A stretch of 53,660 nucleotides of DNA from an uncultured Lachnospiraceae bacterium. GTDB lineage: Bacteria > Bacillota > Clostridia > Lachnospirales > Lachnospiraceae. Position numbers and translations under genes: made by a program. A model generated the notes under the pieces. That model had not been told where the DNA came from and searched no databases. It saw only the letters and a list, made by a program, of their open reading frames with translations. The stretch covers positions 1 to 53,660 of the forward strand of contig CANQHZ010000013.1 in the NCBI GenBank assembly GCA_947623805.1, in the 5' to 3' direction. Below are positions 18,480 to 28,438 of the stretch, one piece after another. The number at the start of each line of letters is the position of its first letter. Position 1 is the stretch's first letter.

Positions 18480-18513
18480 AATCCCCGAAAGCATACGCCG
18501 TTCGGGGATTTTA
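18480..18513 (-). terminator. rho-independent terminator of metK
   Basis: AATCCCCGAA and TTCGGGGATT flank an 11-base loop; a run of T follows on the minus strand. It lies 30 bases after the metK stop. Confidence 0.8.
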
Positions 18514-18542
18514 CCATATCATTTTTTTACCTTATATTTACC

Positions 18543-19730
18543 TTATAAATATTTTTTGAGCGCATCGACTTTGTCAAGCTTCTCCCAAGGAAGGTCAAGG
18601 TCGTTGCGTCCGAAATGTCCGTAAGCCGCTGTCTGCTTGTAGATAGGTCTTCTGAGGTCGAGCATCTTAATAATGCCTGCGGGACGCAGGTCAAAGTTCT
18701 CACGCACAATCTCAACAAGCTTCTCGCTTGAAAGCTTTCCTGTGCCAAAAGTGTCCACATTTATTGATGTAGGCTGCGCTACACCGATAGCGTATGAGAG
18801 CTGTATCTCACATTTCTCTGCAAGTCCTGCCGCCACGATATTCTTTGCGACATATCTTGCCGCGTATGCGCCGCTCCTGTCAACCTTCGTGCAGTCCTTG
18901 CCTGAAAAAGCTCCGCCGCCGTGACGCGCATATCCGCCGTAGGTATCTACGATAATCTTACGCCCCGTAAGTCCCGCGTCACCGTGAGGTCCACCTATAA
19001 CAAAACGGCCTGTAGGATTGATAAAGAACTTAGTATCAGCGTCGATAAGCTCCTTTGGAAGAATCACGTCAAATACGTGCTTCTTGATATCCTCGTGAAT
19101 ATGCTCCTGCGTGACATCGGGGTCATGCTGTGTAGAAAGCACTACAGCCTCAAGCCTCTTTGGCTTGCCGTTTTCATCGTACTCTACGGAAACCTGTGTC
19201 TTGCCGTCCGGTCTTAAATACTTTAATGTGCCGTCTTTACGAATCTTTGTAAGCTGCAATGCAAGCTTGTGCGCAAGAGATATGGGATAAGGCATATATT
19301 CCTCTGTCTCGTTTGTGGCATAACCAAACATCATGCCCTGGTCGCCCGCACCGATAGCTTCTATCTCCGCATCGCTCATTTTATTTTCTTTTGCTTCCAA
19401 TGCCTTGTCAACGCCCATTGCGATATCGCTTGACTGCTCATCAATTGCTGTGAGCACAGCGCAGGTATTGCCGTCAAAGCCGTACTCGGACTTGTCATAT
19501 CCGATTTCCTTGACTGTCTCACGAACAATCTTGGCAATGTCAACATACGCTTTTGTGGTAATCTCGCCCGTGACAAGCACAAAGCCTGTACATGTAGCCG
19601 TCTCGCAAGCTACACGGCTCATGGGGTCCTGCTCCATAAGCGCATCCAGAATAGCGTCCGAAATGGCATCGCACACTTTGTCGGGATGCCCCTCTGTAAC
19701 CGATTCAGAAGTAAACAACAATTTCTCCAT
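18543..19730 (-). CDS. metK: S-adenosylmethionine synthetase
   Basis: A 395-residue enzyme making SAM from methionine and ATP in the cytoplasm. It begins [23 protein letters not shown], with ATP/methionine-binding motifs [12 protein letters not shown] and [19 protein letters not shown]. The ATG at 19730 follows AGGAGG by 8 bases; the longer open frame upstream would run through the leader. It is governed by the SAM-I riboswitch at 19870-19982 and the attenuator at 19813-19843. The length is normal for the family. Confidence 0.98.
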   Translation of the reverse strand: MEKLLFTSESVTEGHPDKVCDAISDAILDALMEQDPMSRVACETATCTGFVLVTGEITTKAYVDIAKIVRETVKEIGYDKSEYGFDGNTCAVLTAIDEQSSDIAMGVDKALEAKENKMSDAEIEAIGAGDQGMMFGYATNETEEYMPYPISLAHKLALQLTKIRKDGTLKYLRPDGKTQVSVEYDENGKPKRLEAVVLSTQHDPDVTQEHIHEDIKKHVFDVILPKELIDADTKFFINPTGRFVIGGPHGDAGLTGRKIIVDTYGGYARHGGGAFSGKDCTKVDRSGAYAARYVAKNIVAAGLAEKCEIQLSYAIGVAQPTSINVDTFGTGKLSSEKLVEIVRENFDLRPAGIIKMLDLRRPIYKQTAAYGHFGRNDLDLPWEKLDKVDALKKYL

Positions 19731-19812
19731 TGGTAATCCTCCTTGTTTTTTGTTTTTTGTTTTTAGTTTCTTGTTTCTTTCCCGCGAACTTTCCTCTTTT
19801 AAGAATTGCAAC

Positions 19813-19843
19813 AAAAAATCCGCTTATCTTCAATAAGCGGATT
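19813..19843 (-). terminator. riboswitch-controlled attenuator ahead of metK
   Basis: Minus strand: AATCCGCTTAT pairs with ATAAGCGGATT (19833-19843 with 19817-19827), then a T run. It follows the SAM aptamer, as expected for SAM-dependent termination. Confidence 0.9.
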
Positions 19844-19869
19844 TCATCAGTTTCATTGATAATCAAATC

Positions 19870-19982
19870 CTCTTATTGTTCGACTTATCTTACGACGTTA
19901 GCTCGCTCAGGTTGGCACCTTCCATACCGGGGTTGCCGTGGCTTCTCAGGTCCTCTGTACCTCCACCACTCTGAATAAGAGT
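19870..19982 (-). ncRNA. SAM-I (S-box) riboswitch aptamer
   Basis: Minus-strand leader of metK. Helix P1 pairs CTCTTATT (19975-19982) with AATAAGAG (19870-19877). Conserved blocks in order are CAGAGTGGTGGAGG, GAGAAGCCACGGCAACC, GGTGCCAACC and GATAAG, which match the S-box consensus with its kink-turn and SAM pocket. Binding of SAM should favour the terminator at 19813-19843 and shut metK off. Confidence 0.97.
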
Positions 19983-20017
19983 AAAACTTACATATTAAAT
20001 TTTCAAGTCTTTTATAT

Positions 20018-20044
20018 ATTATACCTATATGCAGCGCTTGTCAA
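20018..20044 (-). promoter_or_regulatory. promoter of the metK leader
   Basis: Minus strand TTGACA (20039-20044) and TATAAT (20018-20023), spaced by 15 bases; an overlapping TAATAT gives a 17-base spacer. Confidence 0.65.
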
Positions 20045-20079
20045 CTGTTATTTTTAATAATAATGCTCAATAATAATGC

Positions 20080-21375
20080 TCAGCCGACCTTTAATTTAAA
20101 TTTTGTAAACTCCTTATCCGAATCAACTTTTTCTATTAACGCGCCAAGACTTTGCAATTTCACTTCAAAATCCTCGTAACCGCGCTCGATATATTTGATG
20201 TCGTCAACCGTGCTGAAACCGTCCGCTGTAAGGCAGGCAAGCACAAGCGCCGCGCCCGCGCGCAAATCCGGCGCCGTAATGTTTGCGCTCGTAAAATGGT
20301 CTACGCCCTCAATAATTGCGGTATTGCCGCCCTCAACCTTTATATTGGAGCCCATCTTGGCAAGCTCGTCTACATACTTAAAACGATTGTCAAAAATGCT
20401 TTCTGTCACAATGCTGGTCCCCTCCGCAAGCGCAAGCGACACGGCAATCTGCGGCTGCATGTCCGTCGGAAATCCGGGATAAGGCAGTGTCTTTACGTGC
20501 GTGTTGTTTAATCGCTTTGAAGCTGTCACGCGTACAGCGTCGTCCGACTCCTCTATCTGGCAGCCCATCTCGATAAGCTTGGCGCTTATTGATTCAAGAT
20601 GCTTGGGAATAACATTTTTTACCGTGACATCGCCCTTGGTAATCGCCGCGCCAAACATGAATGTTCCCGCTTCTATCTGGTCCGGTATGATTGAATACTC
20701 TGACGAATGCAGCTTCTTTACGCCTGTAATTCTTACCACATCAGTACCGGCGCCCTTGATATTCGCGCCCATTGAGTTCAAAAAGTTTGCCACATCAACC
20801 ACATGAGGCTCTTTCGCTGCGTTTTCTATGACTGTCTTTCCTTCGGCAAGCACTGCCGCAAGCATGATATTGATTGTCGCGCCAACCGATACGGTATCAA
20901 GATAAATATGCGCCCCCTTTAGCTGCTTGGCGTCAGCGATAATAAGACCGTGCTCAATCTTTACCTGTGCGCCGAGCGCCTTAAAGCCCTTGATGTGAAG
21001 GTCAATCTTCCTGCTGCCGATATTGCATCCGCCCGGCAAAGCAACCTCAGCGTGCTTGTACTTGCCAAGAAGTGCGCCTAGCAGATAATATGAAGCCCTT
21101 ATCTTCTTTATATAATCGTCCTCTATCACGAGCCCCGAAATCATGGACGCGTTAATTCTTACGGTATGTCTGTCTGTTCTGTATATGATAACTCCGATGC
21201 TCTCCATCGCCTGTAAAAGAACATTTATATCCCTTACGTCGGGAATGTTCTCGATAACTGTCCTGTCGTCAGTCATAATCGCCGCCGCAAGCACGCCCAA
21301 TGCCGCGTTTTTTGCCCCGCCGATTTCTACCTCGCCGACAAGAGGGATGCCTCCCTTAATCGCGTATCGTTCCAT
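20080..21375 (-). CDS. murA: UDP-N-acetylglucosamine 1-carboxyvinyltransferase
   Basis: A 431-residue enzyme for the first committed step of peptidoglycan synthesis, adding enolpyruvate from PEP to UDP-GlcNAc. The substrate loop Lys/Asn are in GGAKNAAL (K22, N23) and the fosfomycin-target Cys117 is in PGGCNIGSR. Two repeated inside-out alpha/beta domains are evident. The ATG at 21375 is preceded by GAGGTG; an in-frame ATG 12 bases earlier overlaps that site and is less likely. Many Clostridia carry two murA paralogues, so this may be either. Confidence 0.96.
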   Translation of the reverse strand: MERYAIKGGIPLVGEVEIGGAKNAALGVLAAAIMTDDRTVIENIPDVRDINVLLQAMESIGVIIYRTDRHTVRINASMISGLVIEDDYIKKIRASYYLLGALLGKYKHAEVALPGGCNIGSRKIDLHIKGFKALGAQVKIEHGLIIADAKQLKGAHIYLDTVSVGATINIMLAAVLAEGKTVIENAAKEPHVVDVANFLNSMGANIKGAGTDVVRITGVKKLHSSEYSIIPDQIEAGTFMFGAAITKGDVTVKNVIPKHLESISAKLIEMGCQIEESDDAVRVTASKRLNNTHVKTLPYPGFPTDMQPQIAVSLALAEGTSIVTESIFDNRFKYVDELAKMGSNIKVEGGNTAIIEGVDHFTSANITAPDLRAGAALVLACLTADGFSTVDDIKYIERGYEDFEVKLQSLGALIEKVDSDKEFTKFKLKVG

Positions 21376-21407
21376 CGTACACCTCATAAACTTGTTTAAT
21401 AGTCTTG

Positions 21408-21436
21408 ATTATATACCTTTTTACAGCTTTTGTAAA
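21408..21436 (-). promoter_or_regulatory. promoter of murA
   Basis: Minus strand TTTACA (21431-21436), a 17-base spacer, and TATAAT (21408-21413), about 30 bases ahead of the start. Confidence 0.7.
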
Positions 21437-21490
21437 CCGACAGACCGCTTGTTATCTTATGAAAATTAATAAAAATTTTAGCTAATTTAA

Positions 21491-23068
21491 CTAATTCAGA
21501 TAGTTCAGCGGGTTTACGGCGCTTCCGTTGATGCGTATTTCAAAATGAACATGCGGTCCTGTAGTTATGCCCGTATTTCCGCTGAGAGCTATGCGCTCGC
21601 CTTGCGCAACCTTCTGCCCGGGCTTTACAAGCACCTTGCCTAAATGTCCGTATCGCGTCTGCTTGCCGTCATCGTGATTTATATAAACCGCATATCCATA
21701 CCCGCTTGTCCAGCCGGCCGTCACGACCGTCCCTGCATTTGAAGCAACTACAGTAGTGCCGACAGGTGTAGCCCAGTCAATGCCTTTGTGGTACGTCGAA
21801 GCTCCCTTAGTCGGCGCGCTTCTCGCACCAAATCCGGAGCTTAAACGACCACCAGATATCGGTTTGATATATGTGGGCGGTATCTTTGTGCCGCGCTCCA
21901 CAATCTTCGGAACTGCCTCTGCGTATATTTCTTCTTTTAATATCTCACGTCCAAGCTCACTGTCGTTTTTGTGTCTGATAAGCGCGGCTACTTTGCGCCT
22001 GCCTGCCGACGGTGCCTGGAGCGTCACACTCTGCGTAGTGTACCAGTCATCGTTTGGCACATATTGAACCTCCGCCTCGTAATCCTCGACATATACCTGC
22101 TCCTCATCCCATATAATGGAAAGGTCCGGCTCAGGCACTGTAAGCACAAGCTCCTGCCCTACGCGGATGGTCGTATTTTCGTCCTCCAGCGCATCATTCA
22201 TTGCGACAATCTCATTCATAGGTATATTGCTGTTGAGTGCAATTTCAGAAAGCGTATCTCCCTGTTGCACCTCATATACAACCTGCGTCTCCTGCTCCTT
22301 TGTCACAAGGTCAACTGCCTCGGAAACGCTCTGCAGCTCATTTTTCATAAGATATGCCTCCGCTATCTCAATAGTGTCGGCATAATCTATCCCTGTAAGC
22401 CCTATCTCATAGTCGTCAAAATCTTTTTCAATCACAGGCTCAACATCCCAAAACATAGATGTCAGCACTGCCTCAACTCCCGCCGCCTGTTGTGTTTCCT
22501 CCGCAGAAGCCTCGTCCTCAGTTGAAACCACATGCGCGTCAAGAACGTTCATCTCTCTGTCACTGTCCAGCAAAAGCTCGACGTCATATTTACCCGCCGC
22601 ATCATACGGCGCAAGCGCCTGTTTCAGCAAATCGTGAACCTCCTCGGGCGAGCTCAGGTTCACAGTCACATCATTTATCTTGACAGTATACGCGCGCTGC
22701 AGCGTCTCCTGCGCGCTGCTCCTCATAATATCTGCCAGTCTCTTTGTGACCGTCTCGTCGCTGTCCACAGCCCCAAATATGACTTCCCTTCCCGACGTTT
22801 CAAGCGAAAGGTCCATAAAAATCAGGTCATCTGCTCCGCTTTCTTCCGATACACTTTTGCGCGCATCACTCATAAGCTTGTCGAGCTTGTCCATAGAGCC
22901 TACGCAGCCCGCCTCCACACCGTTAAGCCTTACCGCAAAATAATTGTCACCCGTATGCCTGAAAAATTCAAGCGATGGAAGCAGAAAAGCACACGCGATA
23001 ATCGAAATAACAGCTGCCTCAATATAACACAGTCTGAATTTTTTTAAATAGTTCTTTTTGGTTTTCAT
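21491..23068 (-). CDS. M23 peptidase with LysM and G5 domains
   Basis: A 525-residue envelope protein. A single membrane helix (about 15-33) anchors it; a long middle region is followed by LysM (about 265-312, QQGDTLSEIALNS), a G5 domain (about 325-395) and a C-terminal M23 metallopeptidase with HKGIDWA and HVHFE zinc motifs. It should bind and cut peptidoglycan outside the membrane. The start has GGAG about 12 bases ahead. It lies just upstream of murA with the same orientation, which suits a cell-wall role, although murA has its own promoter. Confidence 0.92.
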   Translation of the reverse strand: MKTKKNYLKKFRLCYIEAAVISIIACAFLLPSLEFFRHTGDNYFAVRLNGVEAGCVGSMDKLDKLMSDARKSVSEESGADDLIFMDLSLETSGREVIFGAVDSDETVTKRLADIMRSSAQETLQRAYTVKINDVTVNLSSPEEVHDLLKQALAPYDAAGKYDVELLLDSDREMNVLDAHVVSTEDEASAEETQQAAGVEAVLTSMFWDVEPVIEKDFDDYEIGLTGIDYADTIEIAEAYLMKNELQSVSEAVDLVTKEQETQVVYEVQQGDTLSEIALNSNIPMNEIVAMNDALEDENTTIRVGQELVLTVPEPDLSIIWDEEQVYVEDYEAEVQYVPNDDWYTTQSVTLQAPSAGRRKVAALIRHKNDSELGREILKEEIYAEAVPKIVERGTKIPPTYIKPISGGRLSSGFGARSAPTKGASTYHKGIDWATPVGTTVVASNAGTVVTAGWTSGYGYAVYINHDDGKQTRYGHLGKVLVKPGQKVAQGERIALSGNTGITTGPHVHFEIRINGSAVNPLNYLN

Positions 23069-23151
23069 TTATGTTAAATTACTCCAATATTTATTCTATC
23101 CAATGTCAACATCATTACAATAACACAACATATGTGCCTTGTAAAGCTTAA

Positions 23152-26100
23152 TCATCTTTTAAATATATATGTCCCCGCCTCAAGTTCCATACTCTCTCCA
23201 TTGTCTTCGGGCAGTATTACTGTAGCAGATGTATTTGGAGGTATCACAAATGTATATACTGTTTCCCCGTTCTCAATACGCCTGCAGCTCTTAATTGTGC
23301 CATACATACTCTCGTAACTTCCACTGACCTCTCCTATTTGATTTATACCCATTGGCTGCAAAATAAAATGCTTGAAACCTGCGGACGAAACATCAGCCTT
23401 AATACCAAGCAAATCTGAATATATCCACTCCGCTACAGAGCCAAGCGCATAATGATTTAGCGAGCCATTAATGCCATATTTTCCATCATCAGCCTCATAG
23501 TATGTCATCCAAGACTCGGTTATCGTAGTACCTCCGTGTGCAAACATATAGTTCCATGACGGATAGCCCTCCTGCGTTATAAGCTTATATGCAGAACCAA
23601 CATAACCATATCTACACAGTACCGAAAGAATATATGGCGTTGTGATATACCCCGTACTTATGTGAAAATCTCCCGCTTCAAGAGAAATATTCAGCTTTTC
23701 TGCGCCTGCCGCTTCAAGTTCCTTGGGATACAAGCCAAAGGCAAGCCCCAATACATACTCAGACGGAATCCAGTAGCCTATAGAACCGTCATCATTGATA
23801 TAGTTGTCCTGCCACGCGTGTCTATAGTTTTGATAAACTTCAGCATATTTTTCATAAGCCTTCATATTTCCTAAAACCTTGCACATTCTTGAAAGCAAAT
23901 CTGCCACATGCGCGCACTGCGCCGTATTGGACAGCGCAATTTCAGCACCCGAAACAGCATTATGGTCACCGAACCCCTCATCATAACGTATATAGTTATC
24001 GCTTGTTGCAACAAGATAATCCATATATCTGCACATAGCCTCAAAGTTGTCTTCAATTATACGCTCATCGCCATATTGCCTGTATAATGTCCATGTAATA
24101 GTAATAATCGCATCTCCCCAGCCATTACTTCCTCCGGAAACGGCTGGCAACAAACCGATATCCTGTATTGAACCATCGTCATTCTGCCCTAAACGCAGCG
24201 CCTCAAGATAACGCGACATAAAATTATATATATTTGAATTGTATGCCGCAGCTGGTGCAAATACCTGCGCATCGCCACTCCATCCAAGTCTTTCGTCGCG
24301 CTGCGGGCAGTCAGTCGGCATATCGACAAAATTGCTGAGCTGTGTCCAATATATATTGTTATATAATGTATTTATTTTGTCCTCAGAACACTCGAAACTT
24401 CCTGTACGCGCATTTTGTGAAGACAAAACAAGCGCTTTTATATCATCGCCCGTCAAAGCCTCGTCAATCCCTGTAATCTGTACATACCTAAAACCTCTGC
24501 AAACAAACTCAGGCTCAAAGATTTCTCTTCCGTTTCCTTTCATAATATAGTAATCTGTATTCTTTGCCGTGCAGAGATTTTGTGTCCATATCTTGCCAAC
24601 GTCATCATCCCTGCAAAGCATATTTTCTTCATTGAGCGCCTCCGCGTATCGAACAGTAACTGCCTGTCCTTCATTTCCATGCACGCAAATTCGGCATATG
24701 CCACTGAAGTTCTGCCCAAAATCATACACAAAACAGCCTTCCTGCGGCTGAGTAACCGCAACAGGCAAACGTTCTTCAAGACACATCACAGGCGCACCCT
24801 CAAATGCCCTTTTTCGCACCGCCGTCGCGTCACTTTCAAGCAATGACGCACTGCTCCAGCCTTCACAGTTATAGCCGAAAACAGTCCAATCGCCAATCTC
24901 ATAGCGGGCGTCATAATATTCTCCCCAGAACAAATCATCCCTACGCACCGGTCCGTTCCCATACGCCGCCCAAGTATCATCAGTAACAAATGTCTGCTCG
25001 CTTTTATCATCATACCTAACTACAAATTTGGCGCAAAGCGCAAGTTCTTCGCCCCAGTTTGATTTCGCGCGGTCATATCGCCCATGCCCCAAAACTGCTC
25101 CAAATACATTGTCGCCGTCTCTCACAAACTCAGTCACATCATATGTCCGGTAATAAACCTCCTCGGCATAATATGAATTGCCCGCCGCAAAATACTCTTT
25201 TGTTATTTCTTCCCCATTTAAATATGCCTCATACGTGCCAAGCGAGCATATATATAAACGTGCCGACTCTATTTTCTTACCGTCATCAGTCTGAAACTCT
25301 TTCCTGAACATAGGCGCGGGCTCCTCGCCACCCGGCACAGTAATAACTCCCGGCGAGGCCTCAAGCCAGCCGTCCTCAATCTTAGTATAAAACGGAGAAA
25401 AAATATTGCCGTTTTCATCCGAAAAATCTTCTCTGTAAAGTACATCGCCGCCGTCCGTCTCCACACGTATATTGTCGTAGTACGCATAATAAGCGCCTCT
25501 GCCCGTCCAAAAGCCCAAAAGCCCCATTGCTTTTGCCTCGTCCATTTCCTCCTTTGAAATCATTGCGCCGTCCAGATAAGTGTCAACATATTTTCCGTCA
25601 ACTTCAATCCTTATATCATGCGCACTCTGAATAAAGCTCTCCTTTGAAATTCCAAGCTCTGCCAGTGACAGCCTGCTCTCAATCAAAGTGTCTTCATATT
25701 TCATTTTCGATGTGACAAGCCATACCTCATCTTCACGCGTGTCAAAAGCCCAGAGATAATACTCGCCATAACAGTTCGTATCCATTCCCCACATAATGCC
25801 TGAATATGAGCTGTCCATTTTCAAATCATAAGAAATCGTATAATGCGTGTCCGTTTCCGCGGGCAAAACAGCACTTTGCCTTTCAGCCGCTCCGCCATCA
25901 TAATATATCCACTGCGCATTATCCCAGTCGCCGTCCAAAATCCCCGTTTCAAAATATGATGTTTCTTCAGATTTAGCTTTTCTGCCGTCATTGTCCTCCA
26001 CAAATACCTGCCAGTAATAGCGCGTTTGTGGCGCAAGATTACCCCCCCCCTGTATTGGATTGCGACAGACATAGAAGTTTCATTTTCTCCCGAATCCCAT

Positions 26101-26339
26101 ACATAAGTTCCCTTCTCCAAATTTTTTTCCGAATCGGCAACGACAATCCTATATGAAGTCTGCTTTTGCCCCTGCGTATCCGATTTCATTTTCCAGCTAA
26201 AGACAGGCTCCTCCTCTATCCCTATCGGATTTACCTGATAATTTACAGTAAGCTCATCAATTACCACATCGCTTTGTTTTCCACAGCCACAAACAATGCA
26301 TGCCATGACAGCGGACAGTAAAAATATTTTACCCTTCAT
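23152..26339 (-). CDS. GH78 alpha-L-rhamnosidase lipoprotein, frame broken at a G9 tract (OFF)
   Basis: Two frames give one protein. The first begins at ATG 26339 with a lipoprotein signal (lipobox VCGC) and an N-terminal fibronectin-like segment ending VFSWKMKS...YRIVVAD. It runs to the G9 tract at 26042-26050 (near residue 97). The next frame continues the same domain with NLAPQTRYYWQVFVEDN and holds the rest: carbohydrate-binding sections, the (alpha/alpha)6 catalytic domain with DERLGWSGDAQ near residue 682, and a beta-sandwich end. Seven or ten G would give 1062 residues. As sequenced it is OFF, or the run is miscalled. Predicted to release L-rhamnose from glycans at the cell surface. 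It follows the antiporter gene by 44 bases. Confidence 0.88.
26042..26050 (-). repeat. G9 homopolymer (C9 on plus), OFF phase
   Basis: Nine G about 290 bases into the rhamnosidase gene. Restoring the frame needs 7 or 10 bases. Confidence 0.88.
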
Positions 26340-26383
26340 TGTTAAGAAACAACCCTTTCTATCAGTAAACAGCAGCTGATAAG

Positions 26384-27331
26384 TCAGCCCATCATCAACA
26401 AATACACAAAATACACCCCATAGCACGCAAGAAACGTAATCCCGTCGCGCCTTGAAAGCGTATCGTCATCTTTTGAGAGAAAATACAAAAGCACCACTGC
26501 CACAATGCTGATAACACCGTCAATTACAAACGACATCGAAAACTCTACCGGCGAAATAAGCGCCACAGTGCCAAGCACAAACAGAATATTAAAAATGTTG
26601 CTGCCGAGAATATTTCCAACCGCAATATCCGCGTTACCCTTTCGCGCCGCCAGCACAGACGTCATAAGCTCAGGTAGCGACGTACCAAAAGCAACAATAG
26701 TAAGACCTATAAGCCTGTCGTCCATTCCAAGCATCGACGCAATAATTTTGGCATTGTCAACCGCCAGATTACTACCCAAGATAATAGCTACAAGCCCTCC
26801 TACAATAAAGAGTACCAATAAGAGCGCATTTTTAGACGCCGCCTTGTTTTCCTCTCCGCTGTCCGCATCGCCGCTCTTTGCCGCACGGAAAAGATGCGCA
26901 ATGAAAAAAATCATAAGCGCCCAGAACACCACTCCCGCAATGCGTCCAAGCCTGCCGAAAAATATGCCAAAGCCCACAAGCAAAAGCGTAATAATAAGAT
27001 TAAACGGTATATCAAACTTTATGCTCGACTTACCGATATGCAGCGGCACAATGCACGACGCAATGCCAAGTATAAGCAGGATATTCAGCAGATTGCTCCC
27101 GAGAATATTACCAATCGCAATACCAGTAGTCCCGCTAAGCGCCGCCGAGATACTGATTGCCGCCTCGGGCGCGCTCGTACCAAACGCCACTATAGTAAGC
27201 CCTATGATAATCTGCGGAATTTTAAACTTCGCCGCTATTCCCGATGCGCCGTCTACAAAAAAATCAGCGCCCTTAATCAAAATGACAAACCCAACCACCA
27301 TCAAAACAACACTTTTTACAGCCAAAACCAT
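26384..27331 (-). CDS. calcium/sodium antiporter of the CaCA (YrbG) family
   Basis: A 315-residue membrane protein with about ten helices arranged as two inverted repeats. Each repeat has the ion-binding signature: GTSAPEAAIS with GNILGSNLLN, and GTSLPELMTS with GNILGSNIFN. It exchanges Ca2+ for Na+ or H+ across the membrane. The ATG at 27331 has GAGG 7 bases ahead. It is the gene before the rhamnosidase and close to the P-type Ca2+ ATPase further upstream, so calcium export is a shared theme. Confidence 0.94.
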   Translation of the reverse strand: MVLAVKSVVLMVVGFVILIKGADFFVDGASGIAAKFKIPQIIIGLTIVAFGTSAPEAAISISAALSGTTGIAIGNILGSNLLNILLILGIASCIVPLHIGKSSIKFDIPFNLIITLLLVGFGIFFGRLGRIAGVVFWALMIFFIAHLFRAAKSGDADSGEENKAASKNALLLVLFIVGGLVAIILGSNLAVDNAKIIASMLGMDDRLIGLTIVAFGTSLPELMTSVLAARKGNADIAVGNILGSNIFNILFVLGTVALISPVEFSMSFVIDGVISIVAVVLLYFLSKDDDTLSRRDGITFLACYGVYFVYLLMMG

Positions 27332-27442
27332 ACATTTACCTCTTTCCCGCGCCACTACGCACAATGTCAACAGCACCTAATTTCATAGAAACTCAAAACC
27401 TGTACATCGTTCTATTTTTTATTCCAAGAAGTATGAAAGCAT

Positions 27443-27468
27443 TTGTAGTTGCCAAGGCAAGACTACAA
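27443..27468. repeat. short inverted repeat upstream of the antiporter
   Basis: TTGTAGT (27443-27449) pairs with ACTACAA (27462-27468), with an inner TGCC/GGCA pairing. Location between HAD and antiporter genes. Confidence 0.5.
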
Positions 27469-27491
27469 CTATTTTCATATTCAACAACCTA

Positions 27492-27570
27492 GAATTTATG
27501 TGAAATATACAAAATAAGCGACGACTCGCACTGCGCATTAGTCGCGTTTTTGTATATTTCACACAAATTC
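27492..27570 (-). repeat. long compound hairpin downstream of the HAD gene
   Basis: Arms GTGAAATATACAAAA (27500-27514) and TTTTGTATATTTCAC (27548-27562) are perfect; GAATTT/AAATTC extends them outside, and GCGAC/GTCGC forms an inner stem. The build resembles the post-stop hairpin at 3461-3524. It lies about 37 bases after the HAD stop codon. Confidence 0.7.
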
Positions 27571-27606
27571 GGCCCCATTAGAAAACCTTTAACAGTCACT
27601 TACATT

Positions 27607-28374
27607 CTATATAAATTTTGAGCAATTTTCCAGTATAAAATCAGAAAAAAACTCATTATCAGTATCACACACAGCACACGCCCCTATATTTAACATATTT
27701 TGCATATCCGCCGCCTCCCAAAGCCCTTTCGGCGCAAACGCAAAATCAACCTCCCTAAGCATAGGCGCATCAAAAGCGCTATCCCCCGCCGCAATGCACT
27801 TATCAACCCCAAACCTCTGCCTAAACCGTCTTACCGCCGTGCCCTTATCCATATTTTTCGGCACCACATATATCTTCTGCCCATTTGAAAATACCCCTAC
27901 TTTTTGCAAATCAAGCCCCGCCCTTAACCGCTCCACAGTTTCCTGCGGCTTTTCACTCTTTGTAAAAAGAAAAAGCTCATAAATACTGCGCACTTCAAAG
28001 CATCTATCCTCATCACAGTCCATAAGCCCATACGCCTTTTTCATCTCCGCCTCCGACGCGCTAATCAGCTCCAGTGAATCCCGATACCACTCCTCGTCCC
28101 TCACTCCGCCGTTAAGCAGCATACCTCCGTTGCACACAAGCGCATACCGAGGCTTTATCCCAAGGTCAATCCGCGCATACTGCTCAGGCGTTCGCGTCGT
28201 AACTGGCACAAAAAGCAGCCGCCTGTCCGCCTCATTAAGCAGCGCATATGATTTCCCCGTCATAAAGGATATAACCCTATCATTGTAGAGCTCCACGCCC
28301 ACTTTATCCTCGCCTATGTCACGCTTATACGAATAAATAAGCGTATTGTCCAAATCCGAAAAAAAGACCGCCAT
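27607..28374 (-). CDS. HAD-superfamily phosphatase, Ter-associated
   Basis: A 255-residue HAD hydrolase with the nucleophile motif DLDNTLIYS (Asp7), a Cof-type cap, a Lys in NMDKGTAV and motif III/IV GDSAFDAPML. It is likely a phosphatase of a small molecule. HAD enzymes belong to the biosynthetic module that accompanies Ter proteins, and this gene sits at the end of the Ter gene block. A terminator at 28395-28422 separates it from the ATPase gene, so it needs read-through or its own promoter. Confidence 0.88.
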   Translation of the reverse strand: MAVFFSDLDNTLIYSYKRDIGEDKVGVELYNDRVISFMTGKSYALLNEADRRLLFVPVTTRTPEQYARIDLGIKPRYALVCNGGMLLNGGVRDEEWYRDSLELISASEAEMKKAYGLMDCDEDRCFEVRSIYELFLFTKSEKPQETVERLRAGLDLQKVGVFSNGQKIYVVPKNMDKGTAVRRFRQRFGVDKCIAAGDSAFDAPMLREVDFAFAPKGLWEAADMQNMLNIGACAVCDTDNEFFSDFILENCSKFI

Positions 28375-28388
28375 ACAGAAAATTTCCC

Positions 28389-28422
28389 CAAAAAAGATGT
28401 GCGGCGCTTAAACCGCACATCT
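28389..28422 (-). terminator. rho-independent terminator after the Ca2+ ATPase gene
   Basis: AGATGTGCGG (28395-28404) pairs with CCGCACATCT (28413-28422); a T run follows on the minus strand. Confidence 0.86.
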
Positions 28423-28438
28423 CTCCAAAAAATCAGCA

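Noticed and set aside
21971-22525. 184-residue plus-strand frame
   Set aside because: Shadow of the M23/LysM gene on the other strand; composition not protein-like.
25821-26426. Separate 201-residue lipoprotein gene overlapping the rhamnosidase
   Set aside because: After the G9 tract its frame is meaningless, while the other frame continues the same domain without a gap.
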